A DNA stretch of 37,316 bases from an uncultured Bacteroidales bacterium (GCA_946187555.1 CAMHQP010000011.1:1-37316), one strand, 5' to 3'; shown: positions 10,687 to 19,489, counted from the stretch's first letter. Notes: generated from the letters alone by a model not told the origin. Made by a program: numbers and translations.

Positions 10687-12966
10687 CTATAGTTTCAGGC
10701 TCAGGCCTGCGAAATAGGTACGCGGGATAGTGGGTCCATAGATATAATTGGCATCGCGGAACTCGCCCTTGTCGATATCACGTTGGAACTGATCCAGCAC
10801 GTTCTTGACGCCGCAACTGATCTCCAGGCAGTAGTGCTTGTACAGGTGGATATCGTATGCCAGACGGAAACCGAGATCCCAGAAAGCGGGGGTCTTCTCC
10901 AGACGGTCTTGGGGGATATAACCCGCCAAGTGCGGCACGAGCATCGAGCCCGTGGCCTTGCCGTTGATAGAGATCGTGAAGTCATGTACCGGTTGCACGT
11001 CAATCAGTACATAGCCGTAGTTATCCGGCGTGTGCTGCATACGCACGCTGGCCGGCACGTCCTGGCTCCAAGCCTGCGGTTCCGTATAACGGCTCTGCTG
11101 GTAGGTGTAACCGATCTGGAGCGTGAAGATCGTGCTGTAATTGACCTTTCCTTCGAGGTTGATACCCCCTACCCACGCCGCTTTGGCGTTCGTGCGGGTG
11201 AAGAGGACGTTACCCGCCGGATCTTTGCCGTCCTCACGGAGGAAGAACACGTCCTGCAGATAGGTATAGAACCCTTCTGCCGTCAGGTTCACTTCCCATT
11301 TACCGAACTGACGGTACCAATCGACACTCATCGTTGCGCTATGCGAGTACTCGGGTTTGAGGTTCGGATCCAAACGGATGAGCGACACATTACCGCCCAC
11401 AGCGGCTACGTGCAGGTCTTCGTCATAGGTCTGCGGCGCACGGTAACCGCTGCTGTAACCGGCACGGAGCACCAGTCCTTCTATCGGCGTATAACGGAAG
11501 GTAGCACGCGGATTGACCACCACGTTCTTCAGCATGTTATGCTTCTCCACACGTGCACCGACGAGCACACTCCACGCCTCCTGTTTCCACTCGTTCTGGG
11601 CATAGATGCCTACCACATGCACGTCTTGCTTAATATCGCGGTTGTAGCCCACCATGCGGTCGTGCAAACCGTTGTATGTGTATTCCGCGCCGGCCGTCAA
11701 GTCGCCTTGGGCACGTCCGCAGGGATAAGAGAAACGGTACTGGAGACCCGTGATAGAGGTCAAGTCGGTACTGCGCCCATAGGCTGCCGTGTCACGACCT
11801 GCACCGAAATAACTCTCACGACCGATATGTTGCAGCGCCGAGTATGCCGACACGAAATGTTTGTTGTCCGGGGAGAACCAATCGAACGCCAACTGTCCGG
11901 CATCGATATTATGCCGTAACTGCTCGGCGATATCTGCCTGATGAGGTTCGAACTCAAAGCGGTTACCGCCCCGACGGAAGTCCGTGGTGTGGTGGTACGA
12001 AGCGGTGATCTTGCTGTACGCGCTGGTCTTGAAGAACACGCGTGTGCCGGCGGTCGTGGCGCGCAGTTTGGGCACCTCGCTGAAGCCGTCCTTGTCGCGG
12101 TCGTACACACTGCGGGTGCGGTGACTCGCGAAGATATACGCACCGATCTTACGGTTCTCACTCATCACCGACGCGTTGAGGTCGGTATGGATATCGTAGC
12201 CTGCATGCTCGTTGACCATGCTCGTGTTGGCGATGTTCACGAAATTACGCACGGGCTCTTTGGTGATGATGTTCACCACGCCGGCGATCGCGTTCGCGCC
12301 GTACATGGCTGAACCGCCACCGCGGATGACCTCGATGCGGTCGATCATTGCCGACGGTACCTGCTCCAGACCATAGACTGACGCCATCGATGAGAAGACA
12401 GGACGGCTGTCCATAAGAATCTGCGTGTACTGGCCTTGCAGACCGTTGATACGCAGTTCCGTCTTGCCGCAGTTAGAACAGGTGTTCTCTACCCGCAAAC
12501 CCGGTTGAAAATTAAGCACGTCCGCCACGCACGCCACCGCCGTTGTCTCGAACAGCTTCGGCGACAGCACATTGACTATCGTGGCGGCTTCCTGACGCTT
12601 GGTCTCATAGCGGTTCGCCGTCACCACCACGCTGTTGAGCAACTGCGACACCTCATGGATGGTAGCTTTCAACTCCGTGGTCTTATGCTCCTCGATCATC
12701 ACCGGTAACTCTTCGGTCTCATACCCCACATAGGAAAAGACGATAATCTGCCTGCCGATCGGCAGGTTCTTTATAAAGAAGTGACCCGATTCATCGGTCA
12801 CGGTGCCTATGTTCGTGCCCTTCAATTGCACGTTGACAAACGGCAAGTGCTCACCCGTTTTCTCATCCAGCACGTGCCCCACCAAGTGGGCATCATACTC
12901 CTCTTGTGCCCATACAGGCACAGCGCATAATAGCGCCAAAACTAATACCTTTATATATCTTTTCAT
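10687..12966 (-). CDS. TonB-dependent receptor with carboxypeptidase-like N-terminal domain
   Basis: Start at MKRYIKVLVLALL; plug PGLRVENTCSNCGKTELRINGLQGQYTQILMDSRPV, C-terminal beta strand ending SLKL. Confidence 0.93.
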   Translation of the reverse strand: MKRYIKVLVLALLCAVPVWAQEEYDAHLVGHVLDEKTGEHLPFVNVQLKGTNIGTVTDESGHFFIKNLPIGRQIIVFSYVGYETEELPVMIEEHKTTELKATIHEVSQLLNSVVVTANRYETKRQEAATIVNVLSPKLFETTAVACVADVLNFQPGLRVENTCSNCGKTELRINGLQGQYTQILMDSRPVFSSMASVYGLEQVPSAMIDRIEVIRGGGSAMYGANAIAGVVNIITKEPVRNFVNIANTSMVNEHAGYDIHTDLNASVMSENRKIGAYIFASHRTRSVYDRDKDGFSEVPKLRATTAGTRVFFKTSAYSKITASYHHTTDFRRGGNRFEFEPHQADIAEQLRHNIDAGQLAFDWFSPDNKHFVSAYSALQHIGRESYFGAGRDTAAYGRSTDLTSITGLQYRFSYPCGRAQGDLTAGAEYTYNGLHDRMVGYNRDIKQDVHVVGIYAQNEWKQEAWSVLVGARVEKHNMLKNVVVNPRATFRYTPIEGLVLRAGYSSGYRAPQTYDEDLHVAAVGGNVSLIRLDPNLKPEYSHSATMSVDWYRQFGKWEVNLTAEGFYTYLQDVFFLREDGKDPAGNVLFTRTNAKAAWVGGINLEGKVNYSTIFTLQIGYTYQQSRYTEPQAWSQDVPASVRMQHTPDNYGYVLIDVQPVHDFTISINGKATGSMLVPHLAGYIPQDRLEKTPAFWDLGFRLAYDIHLYKHYCLEISCGVKNVLDQFQRDIDKGEFRDANYIYGPTIPRTYFAGLSLKL

Positions 12967-12990
12967 ACCTTTTTTCTCCGAAAAAGCGTG

Positions 12991-13021
12991 CAAAGGTACA
13001 AAAAAAAATTGACATAACCAA
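12991..13021 (-). promoter_or_regulatory. Promoter of the TonB receptor gene
   Basis: Minus TTG-N20-TACCTTTG. Confidence 0.7.
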
Positions 13022-13046
13022 ATCCGATTGCCAAATTCCCCATTTT

Positions 13047-13216
13047 TAGGTAAAAAAAGAAGCGCCGAAGCGCAGACGGGCTGCGATGCTCTCCTGCGAC
13101 TTGCTGACGTTCTGACCGTAGGTGTTACCCTTGCGGACATAGAGGCGCGTGCAATCAGGATTCTCGGTCGGAGCGGTGCGGTGCGTACCGATGAGGTAAA
13201 GGTTTTGGTTTAATGG
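13047..13216 (-). pseudogene. C-terminal gene fragment without start codon
   Basis: Minus frame PLNQNLYLIGTHRTAPTENPDCTRLYVRKGNTYGQNVSKSQESIAARLRFGASFFT*; bounded upstream by a stop, no ATG. Confidence 0.45.
13053..13074 (-). terminator. Possible intrinsic terminator with UUCG tetraloop
   Basis: Minus strand GCGC-TTCG-GCGC followed by TTCTTTTTTT; stem only 4 bp. Confidence 0.4.
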
Positions 13217-13260
13217 TTAAAAACTACAATTTCTTCTTAGCCGCAAGGACACGATTAATT

Positions 13261-13419
13261 TCAAAGATATTTTTCATAAAATTGAGGTATTTTGTCTTTT
13301 CGGACGTAGGCTCGGTAGGTGCCATCAGGGAGTTGGTGGGTATCGAGCGTTATTCCGGATTGTGCGAGTTTCTTTGCTGCTTCTTTGAGCGGGATGTCAT
13401 GGATGATAACTTTTGCCAT
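13261..13419 (-). CDS. Small 52-aa protein of unknown function
   Basis: MAKVIIHDIPLKEAAKKLAQSGITLDTHQLPDGTYRAYVRKDKIPQFYEKYL*; promoter upstream. Confidence 0.5.
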   Translation of the reverse strand: MAKVIIHDIPLKEAAKKLAQSGITLDTHQLPDGTYRAYVRKDKIPQFYEKYL

Positions 13420-13461
13420 AGGTTAAACATAGGTTAAACATAGGTTAAACATAGGTTAAAC
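13418..13461. repeat. Four perfect tandem copies of an 11-bp unit
   Basis: ATAGGTTAAAC x4 (minus GTTTAACCTAT), ending on the ATG of the 52-aa ORF. Confidence 0.95.
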
Positions 13462-13492
13462 ATACGTTCACTCTTGGTTTTCAAATCTGATG

Positions 13493-13524
13493 CAAAGATA
13501 CGTCAAACATTTTACTTTTTCCAA
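13493..13524 (-). promoter_or_regulatory. Promoter of the 52-aa ORF
   Basis: Minus TTG-N21-TATCTTTG. Confidence 0.6.
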
Positions 13525-13708
13525 ATTTTTTTTGCAAAAAAATTCAAAAAAAAATACAAAGTTGCAAAAGTTGCAAAGTTGCGCAACCGTGTCGGTAGGT
13601 AAATAACCTCATTATATATTATTATAATAATATAATAATGGAGAAAAATTCGACCCACAAAGATGTGCAACCCTGCAACCGTGCAACCGTGCAGTCGGTT
13701 AGGAAAGA

Positions 13709-13986
13709 CTATTTAAGCCTTTTCCAGCGTCCTTCTCCTACCTTATCAATGCGATTATTCGATTTCCAGCGACTAATCAGTGATTTGATAGAAGATGATT
13801 TCACGCTCTGTCCTTTTCGTGCGCGGAGTTTGATAAGGCCGGCAGTAGTGAACTCATTCGGCAGGAGATCGCTTTAGATTCCTCTTTCGAACGCTTGATA
13901 TACAGCGTCAACGAGTCCGATTTGGGTTGCAGGTGCGGGTAGCGTTTGAAGATGGTCTCCAGAAGGTCATCACGTTTGGATGGCAA
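13709..13986 (-). pseudogene. Frameshifted ORF remnant
   Basis: LPSKRDDLLETIFKRYPHLQPKSDSLTLYIKRSKEESK continues in another frame as DLLPNEFTTAGLIKLRARKGQSVKSSSIKSLISRWKSNNRIDKVGEGRWKRLK*. Confidence 0.5.
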
Positions 13987-14011
13987 AAAAAATCCACTGG
14001 AATCCAGTGGA
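13985..14011 (-). terminator. Hairpin plus T8 on the minus strand
   Basis: TCCACTGG-AAT-CCAGTGGA perfect 8-bp stem (13993-14011) followed on the minus strand by eight T. Confidence 0.7.
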
Positions 14012-14066
14012 CTATTAGAAGTTTGGTGTATTAAGTTATAAATTTTTAATTAAGTCAATTTTGCCG

Positions 14067-14097
14067 CAAAGGTACTGCTTTTTGTCGATATGTGCAA
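14067..14097 (-). promoter_or_regulatory. Promoter about 70 nt upstream of the hairpin
   Basis: Minus TTG-N20-TACCTTTG. Confidence 0.65.
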
Positions 14098-14129
14098 ATA
14101 TCTCATTATTTTTTACCCATTTTTTGGTA

Positions 14130-14160
14130 TTGTGTAGGAGAAGAAAAAATAGTAATTTTG
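14130..14160 (+). promoter_or_regulatory. Promoter of the porin operon
   Basis: TTG-N20-TAATTTTG. Confidence 0.7.
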
Positions 14161-14192
14161 CGTTGTGTTTGAAAAAGGAGTAAAGACCGAGT

Positions 14193-15650
14193 ATGTATAG
14201 ACAAACAATCATAGCTATTTCGCTGATTTTATGCGTGTTAGGCGCACGCGCAGAGGATAGTATTAAGGTGAGCGCGGCGGATCTGCAGGCGCTTATACAA
14301 CGCGTGGAGCGGTTGGAGCAACGGGACAGTGTATCCCAACAAGTTGGGAGTCAAGAGGTGCTTACGAGCACTCCGACAAATGCCGAGAGACAAGAGCCAA
14401 GACGTGGACGATTCAGGATCGGCGGGTACGGCGAGGTGACGGCGAAGCACTGCTGGTACTCCAATAACTACCTTCGTTACGGCAAGAACCCCGAGAAATA
14501 CGCGAACGATCATTACGGCGAGTTCGACCTGCCACATGTGGTGATCTACATGGGTTATGACTTCGGCAAAGGCTGGAGTGTGGGCACGGAGATCGAGTTC
14601 GAGCACGGCGGTACGGAGTCGGCGATCGAGATAGAGGAAGAAGAAGGCGGTGAGTACGAGCAGGAAGTAGAACGCGGTGGTGAAGTGGCGCTGGAGCAGT
14701 TCTGGCTACAGAAAGCGTTCAACCGCTATGCGATTATCCGTGCGGGTATGCAGGTCATTCCGGTTGGCGGTCTGAATGCCCACCACGAATCGACCGAGTA
14801 TTTCGGGGTCTATCGTAACGAGGGTGAGTTCACTATTATCCCGAGCACCTGGCACGAGGTGGCGTTGAGTTTCATGGGTTCGACGCCCAACGGTTGGCAC
14901 TACCAGGCGATGTTCCTGCCGGGTCTGGACAGCGACCGCTTCAACCGTAAGAACTGGATCAAACCCGGTGCGGGCAGTCCGTACGAGTTCAAGTTAGCGA
15001 ACGTCTTCGCCGGTGCAGCACGGGTCGATTACACGGGTGTTCCGGGCTTGCGGTTGAGCCTCAGCGGGTATTGCGGCAACTCGTTTCGGAACACACTGAG
15101 TAAGAGTAACAGCGAACTGGATGCGAGTGCGTACAAAGATGTGAAGGGTACGGTGACGATCGGTGGGTTTGATTTCGCATACAAGGGACACGGATTCGTT
15201 ACCCGCGGTTCGTTCCTATACGGTCATCTGAGTGACGCTGCCGCGATCACGCAGTATAATATCTCCATGCGTAAGGGCAGTGTGAGCAGCAAACAATGGG
15301 TGGCATCCGACGCCCTTGCAGCAGGTATTGAAGCGGGCTATGATTTCTTCTCGCTCAATAAGAAATTAGTCGAGAAAAAACAGGCGTTTTATCTCTTTGC
15401 GCGGTACGATTACTACGACTCGATGTTCCGCTACGACAACCAACCGACGGACATGTACGCTTGGTGCGGTCGCCATCGTGCGGCGGTGGGTATCAATTAC
15501 TTCCCCATCAAGCAGATCGGCGTGAAGGCCGAGTTCTCGTACGGTATCTTGAAACACGGTACGCGCGCGGACGGGACGAAAGGCAAACTCTATAACGATG
15601 AACCGCAGTTTGCAGTGGGCATCGTTTATGCAGGATTTTATCAACTTTAA
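14193..15650 (+). CDS. Outer-membrane porin-like protein (phosphate-selective porin type)
   Basis: 485 aa; signal peptide, short coiled coil, beta-barrel pattern, acidic segment EIEEEEGGEYEQEVE. Confidence 0.7.
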   Translation: MYRQTIIAISLILCVLGARAEDSIKVSAADLQALIQRVERLEQRDSVSQQVGSQEVLTSTPTNAERQEPRRGRFRIGGYGEVTAKHCWYSNNYLRYGKNPEKYANDHYGEFDLPHVVIYMGYDFGKGWSVGTEIEFEHGGTESAIEIEEEEGGEYEQEVERGGEVALEQFWLQKAFNRYAIIRAGMQVIPVGGLNAHHESTEYFGVYRNEGEFTIIPSTWHEVALSFMGSTPNGWHYQAMFLPGLDSDRFNRKNWIKPGAGSPYEFKLANVFAGAARVDYTGVPGLRLSLSGYCGNSFRNTLSKSNSELDASAYKDVKGTVTIGGFDFAYKGHGFVTRGSFLYGHLSDAAAITQYNISMRKGSVSSKQWVASDALAAGIEAGYDFFSLNKKLVEKKQAFYLFARYDYYDSMFRYDNQPTDMYAWCGRHRAAVGINYFPIKQIGVKAEFSYGILKHGTRADGTKGKLYNDEPQFAVGIVYAGFYQL

Positions 15651-15662
15651 ATAAAAAGAATT

Positions 15663-16826
15663 ATGCAAAAGAAGATTTTATTTGTAGCGCTGGCTGCCCT
15701 GACGTTGGTAGCCTGCGACAAGAAGACCGAGGTGAACTCGGACAAAGAAGCGGCGTTACAACAAGCAGTAACGCCTTATGTACATCACACGGTTGTAGCG
15801 ACCTACAGCGCGATGGCAGATGCCGGAATGGTGCTCTTGGAGCAGACCAACGCTATTCTCGAGAAAGTGGAGAAGAGTGAAGACTACACGGATCTGATGA
15901 AGAGTGCGGACGCTTCGTGGCGTCTGATGCGCAAGTACTGGGAGCAGAGTGAGGCTTTTCTGTTTGGTCCGGCGGGTGCCCATAACATCGACCCGCATAT
16001 CGACAGTTGGCCGTTGGATTTCAACGAGATGAACACGCTGCTGCATGACCCGGTTCGTATGGCGCTCATTGAAGAAGAAGGCGGTTCGTACGTAGGCGAC
16101 AAGTTGGGTTATGCCCTCAAGGGCTTCCATGCGTGCGAGTACCTGCTGTTTGAGTCGGAGATGCAGGGCGGTCGTGCGGTTGGTACGGGTAAGCCTCATG
16201 CAGCTAACCTCACCCACGCCGAAGCGGTCTATCTGAACGCTATTGTGGAGGACTTGACGCAACAGGCTATCCTGCTTGAGTACTCGTGGGCAGGTGAGAT
16301 CAGCGAGGCTAAGATGGCGCTGCTCGAAGAGGCAGAGATTGAGCCGTACGAAGACCACTACGGCGAGCAGATGATCAACGCCGGCAAGGCAGGTTCGATC
16401 TACGTGACCTATCAGGAAGTGGCCGAAGAGATCGTGGCAGGTGCCATCGATATCGCCGGTGAGGTAGCAGACCTGAAGATGGGTAATCCGTATATCAGCA
16501 GCACACCCGAGCAACGCGATTATATCGAGAGCCCGTACAGCTGCACCTCCACGATTGACTTTGCGGACAATATCCGTTCGATCCAACACGCTTACTGCGG
16601 TGTGCAGGCAGGTGACTACTCGATCTCCAATTATATCTATCGTCAGGACGCCGAACTTGATGCCAAAGTGCGCAAAGCGATAGAGGATGCTATTGCCGCT
16701 ATTGAGGCTATTGAGGACTTCGAGAACACGGCACAAGGCAACCCGAAAGTGAAAGCGGCGATTGACCAAGTGCAAGCCCTCGAAGAGGTTCTTGATAAAG
16801 AAGTATTGCCACTTCTGTCGAAGTGA
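15663..16826 (+). CDS. Imelysin-family (M75/EfeO-like) lipoprotein
   Basis: 387 aa; lipobox LTLVAC; GFHACEYLLF matches the GxHxxE imelysin motif. Confidence 0.85.
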   Translation: MQKKILFVALAALTLVACDKKTEVNSDKEAALQQAVTPYVHHTVVATYSAMADAGMVLLEQTNAILEKVEKSEDYTDLMKSADASWRLMRKYWEQSEAFLFGPAGAHNIDPHIDSWPLDFNEMNTLLHDPVRMALIEEEGGSYVGDKLGYALKGFHACEYLLFESEMQGGRAVGTGKPHAANLTHAEAVYLNAIVEDLTQQAILLEYSWAGEISEAKMALLEEAEIEPYEDHYGEQMINAGKAGSIYVTYQEVAEEIVAGAIDIAGEVADLKMGNPYISSTPEQRDYIESPYSCTSTIDFADNIRSIQHAYCGVQAGDYSISNYIYRQDAELDAKVRKAIEDAIAAIEAIEDFENTAQGNPKVKAAIDQVQALEEVLDKEVLPLLSK

Positions 16827-16858
16827 TTGAAGATTGCAAATTTAAAATTTAATATTTT

Positions 16859-18469
16859 ATGAAAAAGAATTTTCTAGTTATCATAGGAGCCATAGGAATC
16901 ATAGGAGGCCTCGTTAGTTGCCAGAAAGAGGCGACCACCGATCCGGAGACGCCGACCGACAAACCCGATTGGTACTACACCGGTGGTAAGTTAGGTACGA
17001 CTGAGAACCTGTCGTCCATGACTTTCCGTCAACCGACGCCTGCGACCGAAGAGGCCGGACTCGGAACCTTATTCGCTCAAGGCGACCAGATTGCCGAGAA
17101 ACCTTTCGTGACGAACACCGAAGGTCGTCAGCACGGTTTGGGTCCTGTTTATGTTCGTTCGTCCTGCCAGCATTGTCACCCTAACTACTCGCACGGAACG
17201 TCTGTTCCCGCCGGTAAGTACAATGCGAAAGATGTAGGTAACGGAACGCTGTTAGTGGTCATCAACCCTGCTACGCAGGGCTACGTGCCTTGGTTAGCCG
17301 GTATGCCGCAACTGTTCGGTGCCGACCCCTTCCCTGCTCCGCTCGATCCCGATCAGATCACCGTGGAGTGGAAGACCGCAACCGACGAGCATGAAAATAA
17401 GTTCGCTGACGGCGAGACGTATGAGTTACGCTATCCGGAGGTTCACATGCCTAACACGGCGGTTTATGTGTATAACCAAGGTTACCGTGACCCGGACGGA
17501 TTGCTTGAGAGCGAAGGCTATGAGGTTAAGCTCGAGAACACGATCGGTGTGTATGGTTCGGGTCTGCTCGATGCCATTCCCGATGCCGATATCATCGCTC
17601 AGTACGAGAAAGAGGCTAATGACAAGACCGCAGACGGTCAGCCGATGCTGAAGAACGGTCTGAACCCGGCATTCTGGAATGGTAGTTTCCAGACCTCGGG
17701 TTATTACAAGAACGACCCGCAGTGGGGACCCAAACGCTTCACGTACGCCCTGACGCGCGGTCCTATTATGGATGCCGCGGGCGCGAACGCGATATGGAAC
17801 ATCACCAATGTGACCCGGAGTGACCGCAAGTACCACTATCTGGATCTCGCCGGCACGATCTACGCCGAGTACGCATCCAAAGATCCGAAGGTGCAAGAGG
17901 CATTCGGTACGGAGCAAGAGATTTACAACTACCTGACGAGCAAAGAGTTGCCGGCAGAGATGACCGACGAAGAGTTCACGCAGGTGATGGTTTGGCACCG
18001 TGGTCTGGCTGTTCCGGCAGCCCGTAACGTGACCGACGAGAAAGTGCTGAAGGGTAAGGAACTGTTCACGCAGATCGGTTGCGATTACTGCCATCGTCCG
18101 ACCTGGACAACCGGTTCCGACGAGGTACGTGACCCGAATCACTTCCCTGTCACAGCCGCTATGCCGCGTTACCCGAATCAGAAGATCTGGCCGTACACCG
18201 ACATGGTTCAACATAAACTCTGCATGGAGAACGATATCCGTACCGGTTGGTGCCGTACGACGCCGCTGTGGGGACGTGGTTTGCATAGAAAAGCGACCGG
18301 TGACGCCTACGAAGCACGTATGCACGACACTCGCGCTCGGAATGTCATCGAGGCTATCATGTGGCACGGTTACAGCCCGCAATCGGATGCTTATTGGCCG
18401 ACCCAGCAGTTCTATAATCTGAATAAGGAGGATAGAGATGCCATCGTGGCTTTCATCAATGCTATCTAA
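16859..18469 (+). CDS. Di-heme cytochrome c oxidoreductase (DHOR/DUF1111) lipoprotein
   Basis: 536 aa; lipobox LVSC; CQHCH and CDYCH; RTTPLWGRGLHRKA...HDTRARNVIEAIMWHG. Confidence 0.9.
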   Translation: MKKNFLVIIGAIGIIGGLVSCQKEATTDPETPTDKPDWYYTGGKLGTTENLSSMTFRQPTPATEEAGLGTLFAQGDQIAEKPFVTNTEGRQHGLGPVYVRSSCQHCHPNYSHGTSVPAGKYNAKDVGNGTLLVVINPATQGYVPWLAGMPQLFGADPFPAPLDPDQITVEWKTATDEHENKFADGETYELRYPEVHMPNTAVYVYNQGYRDPDGLLESEGYEVKLENTIGVYGSGLLDAIPDADIIAQYEKEANDKTADGQPMLKNGLNPAFWNGSFQTSGYYKNDPQWGPKRFTYALTRGPIMDAAGANAIWNITNVTRSDRKYHYLDLAGTIYAEYASKDPKVQEAFGTEQEIYNYLTSKELPAEMTDEEFTQVMVWHRGLAVPAARNVTDEKVLKGKELFTQIGCDYCHRPTWTTGSDEVRDPNHFPVTAAMPRYPNQKIWPYTDMVQHKLCMENDIRTGWCRTTPLWGRGLHRKATGDAYEARMHDTRARNVIEAIMWHGYSPQSDAYWPTQQFYNLNKEDRDAIVAFINAI

Positions 18470-19469
18470 GCCCGCGACGCTGCTGTTGCACATCGCCCTC
18501 GTGACCATCGTCGTGGGGGCGTGTGTGACGCATTTCTTCGGGGAACAGGGAGAGCTACACTTGCGCGCAGACCAAGCCATTGTTGTGCCGCATTCGCAGA
18601 TCTCCTTGTTCCTCTGGGACTTTCAAATCGTGAGTGACGAACAGGGTAATCCCGTTGATTTCATCTCCGAGTTGAGGCTATTGGATCGAGGCGCACAGAG
18701 CAAAGGACAAGGACTGATCGTGGACGAGGGCACCGTACGGATGAACAAACCGCTCAAGTACCACGGTTGGCGTTTCTGTCAATCGGACTATGATAGCGAC
18801 CAAGCGGGTGTTGTGCTGGCGTATAACCACGACCCGTGGGGTATCGGCATCACCTATGCCGGTTATGCACTGTTACTACTCGGAATGATCGTTTTCTTCT
18901 TCCAACCCCGCACGTATTTCCGTGCGCTCATCAAGGAACAGCACACATGGCTGATGGTGGGTTTAGGTATCGCGGCGGTTGTATTGGCGATCGTGATGAC
19001 GAAAGTCGTTACGCCCAAACCACCTCTGCAGCCCGTTCTGCAGACGCCTTTGTTGGGTATCCACGTATCGGTTATCATGCTGGCGTACACGCTCTTTGCG
19101 GTGATGATGGTCAACGGCATATTGGGTCTCTGTATGCCTGCTAAACGGGAGAACCTGATGCATCTGTCGCAAGTGCTTTTGTATCCCGCACTCTTCTGTC
19201 TGACCGCCGGTATCTTCATCGGTGCCGTCTGGGCGAATATGTCGTGGGGACGCTATTGGGGTTGGGATCCGAAAGAGACCTGGGCGCTGATCACCATGCT
19301 CGTTTATGCCGCCCTACTCCACTTCCCGTGGCTACTCAAATCAAAAATTACGAATCATAAATCACAAATTATTTATCACGTCTTTAGCGTGGTAGCATTT
19401 CTGTTCGTGTTATTCACCTATTTCGGTGTTTCATACCTACTCGGAGGACTGCATTCGTACGCAAATTAA
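18438..19469 (+). CDS. Compact ResB/CcsA-type cytochrome c biogenesis protein
   Basis: 343 aa; multi-TM, WGRYWGWDPKETWALI tryptophan-rich haem-handling motif; overlaps the DHOR gene by 32 nt. Confidence 0.85.
   Translation: MPSWLSSMLSKPATLLLHIALVTIVVGACVTHFFGEQGELHLRADQAIVVPHSQISLFLWDFQIVSDEQGNPVDFISELRLLDRGAQSKGQGLIVDEGTVRMNKPLKYHGWRFCQSDYDSDQAGVVLAYNHDPWGIGITYAGYALLLLGMIVFFFQPRTYFRALIKEQHTWLMVGLGIAAVVLAIVMTKVVTPKPPLQPVLQTPLLGIHVSVIMLAYTLFAVMMVNGILGLCMPAKRENLMHLSQVLLYPALFCLTAGIFIGAVWANMSWGRYWGWDPKETWALITMLVYAALLHFPWLLKSKITNHKSQIIYHVFSVVAFLFVLFTYFGVSYLLGGLHSYAN
19338..19379 (+). repeat. Degenerate 7-bp array inside the CcsA coding region
   Basis: AAATCAA AAATTAC GAATCAT AAATCAC AAATTAT TTATCAC, encoding KSKITNH-KSQIIYH. 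Confidence 0.6.
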
Positions 19470-19489
19470 CACAATAATTCATTCTGTTC

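Noticed and set aside
10783-11919. 378-aa plus-strand ORF opposite the TonB receptor
   Set aside because: Antisense shadow of a clear TonB-dependent receptor.
13418-13461. Possible CRISPR array
   Set aside because: Head-to-tail 11-bp units without spacers, so a simple tandem repeat.
15756-16775. 339-aa minus-strand ORF opposite the imelysin gene
   Set aside because: Antisense shadow; no promoter or motif support.
16880-16912. CATAGGAGC CATAGGAAT CATAGGAGG repeat at the DHOR start
   Set aside because: Period 9 equals three codons (IGA-IGI-IGG) in a signal peptide; codon-level repetition explains it.
17426-18580. 384-aa minus-strand ORF opposite the DHOR gene
   Set aside because: Antisense to a gene with both CxxCH motifs in place.
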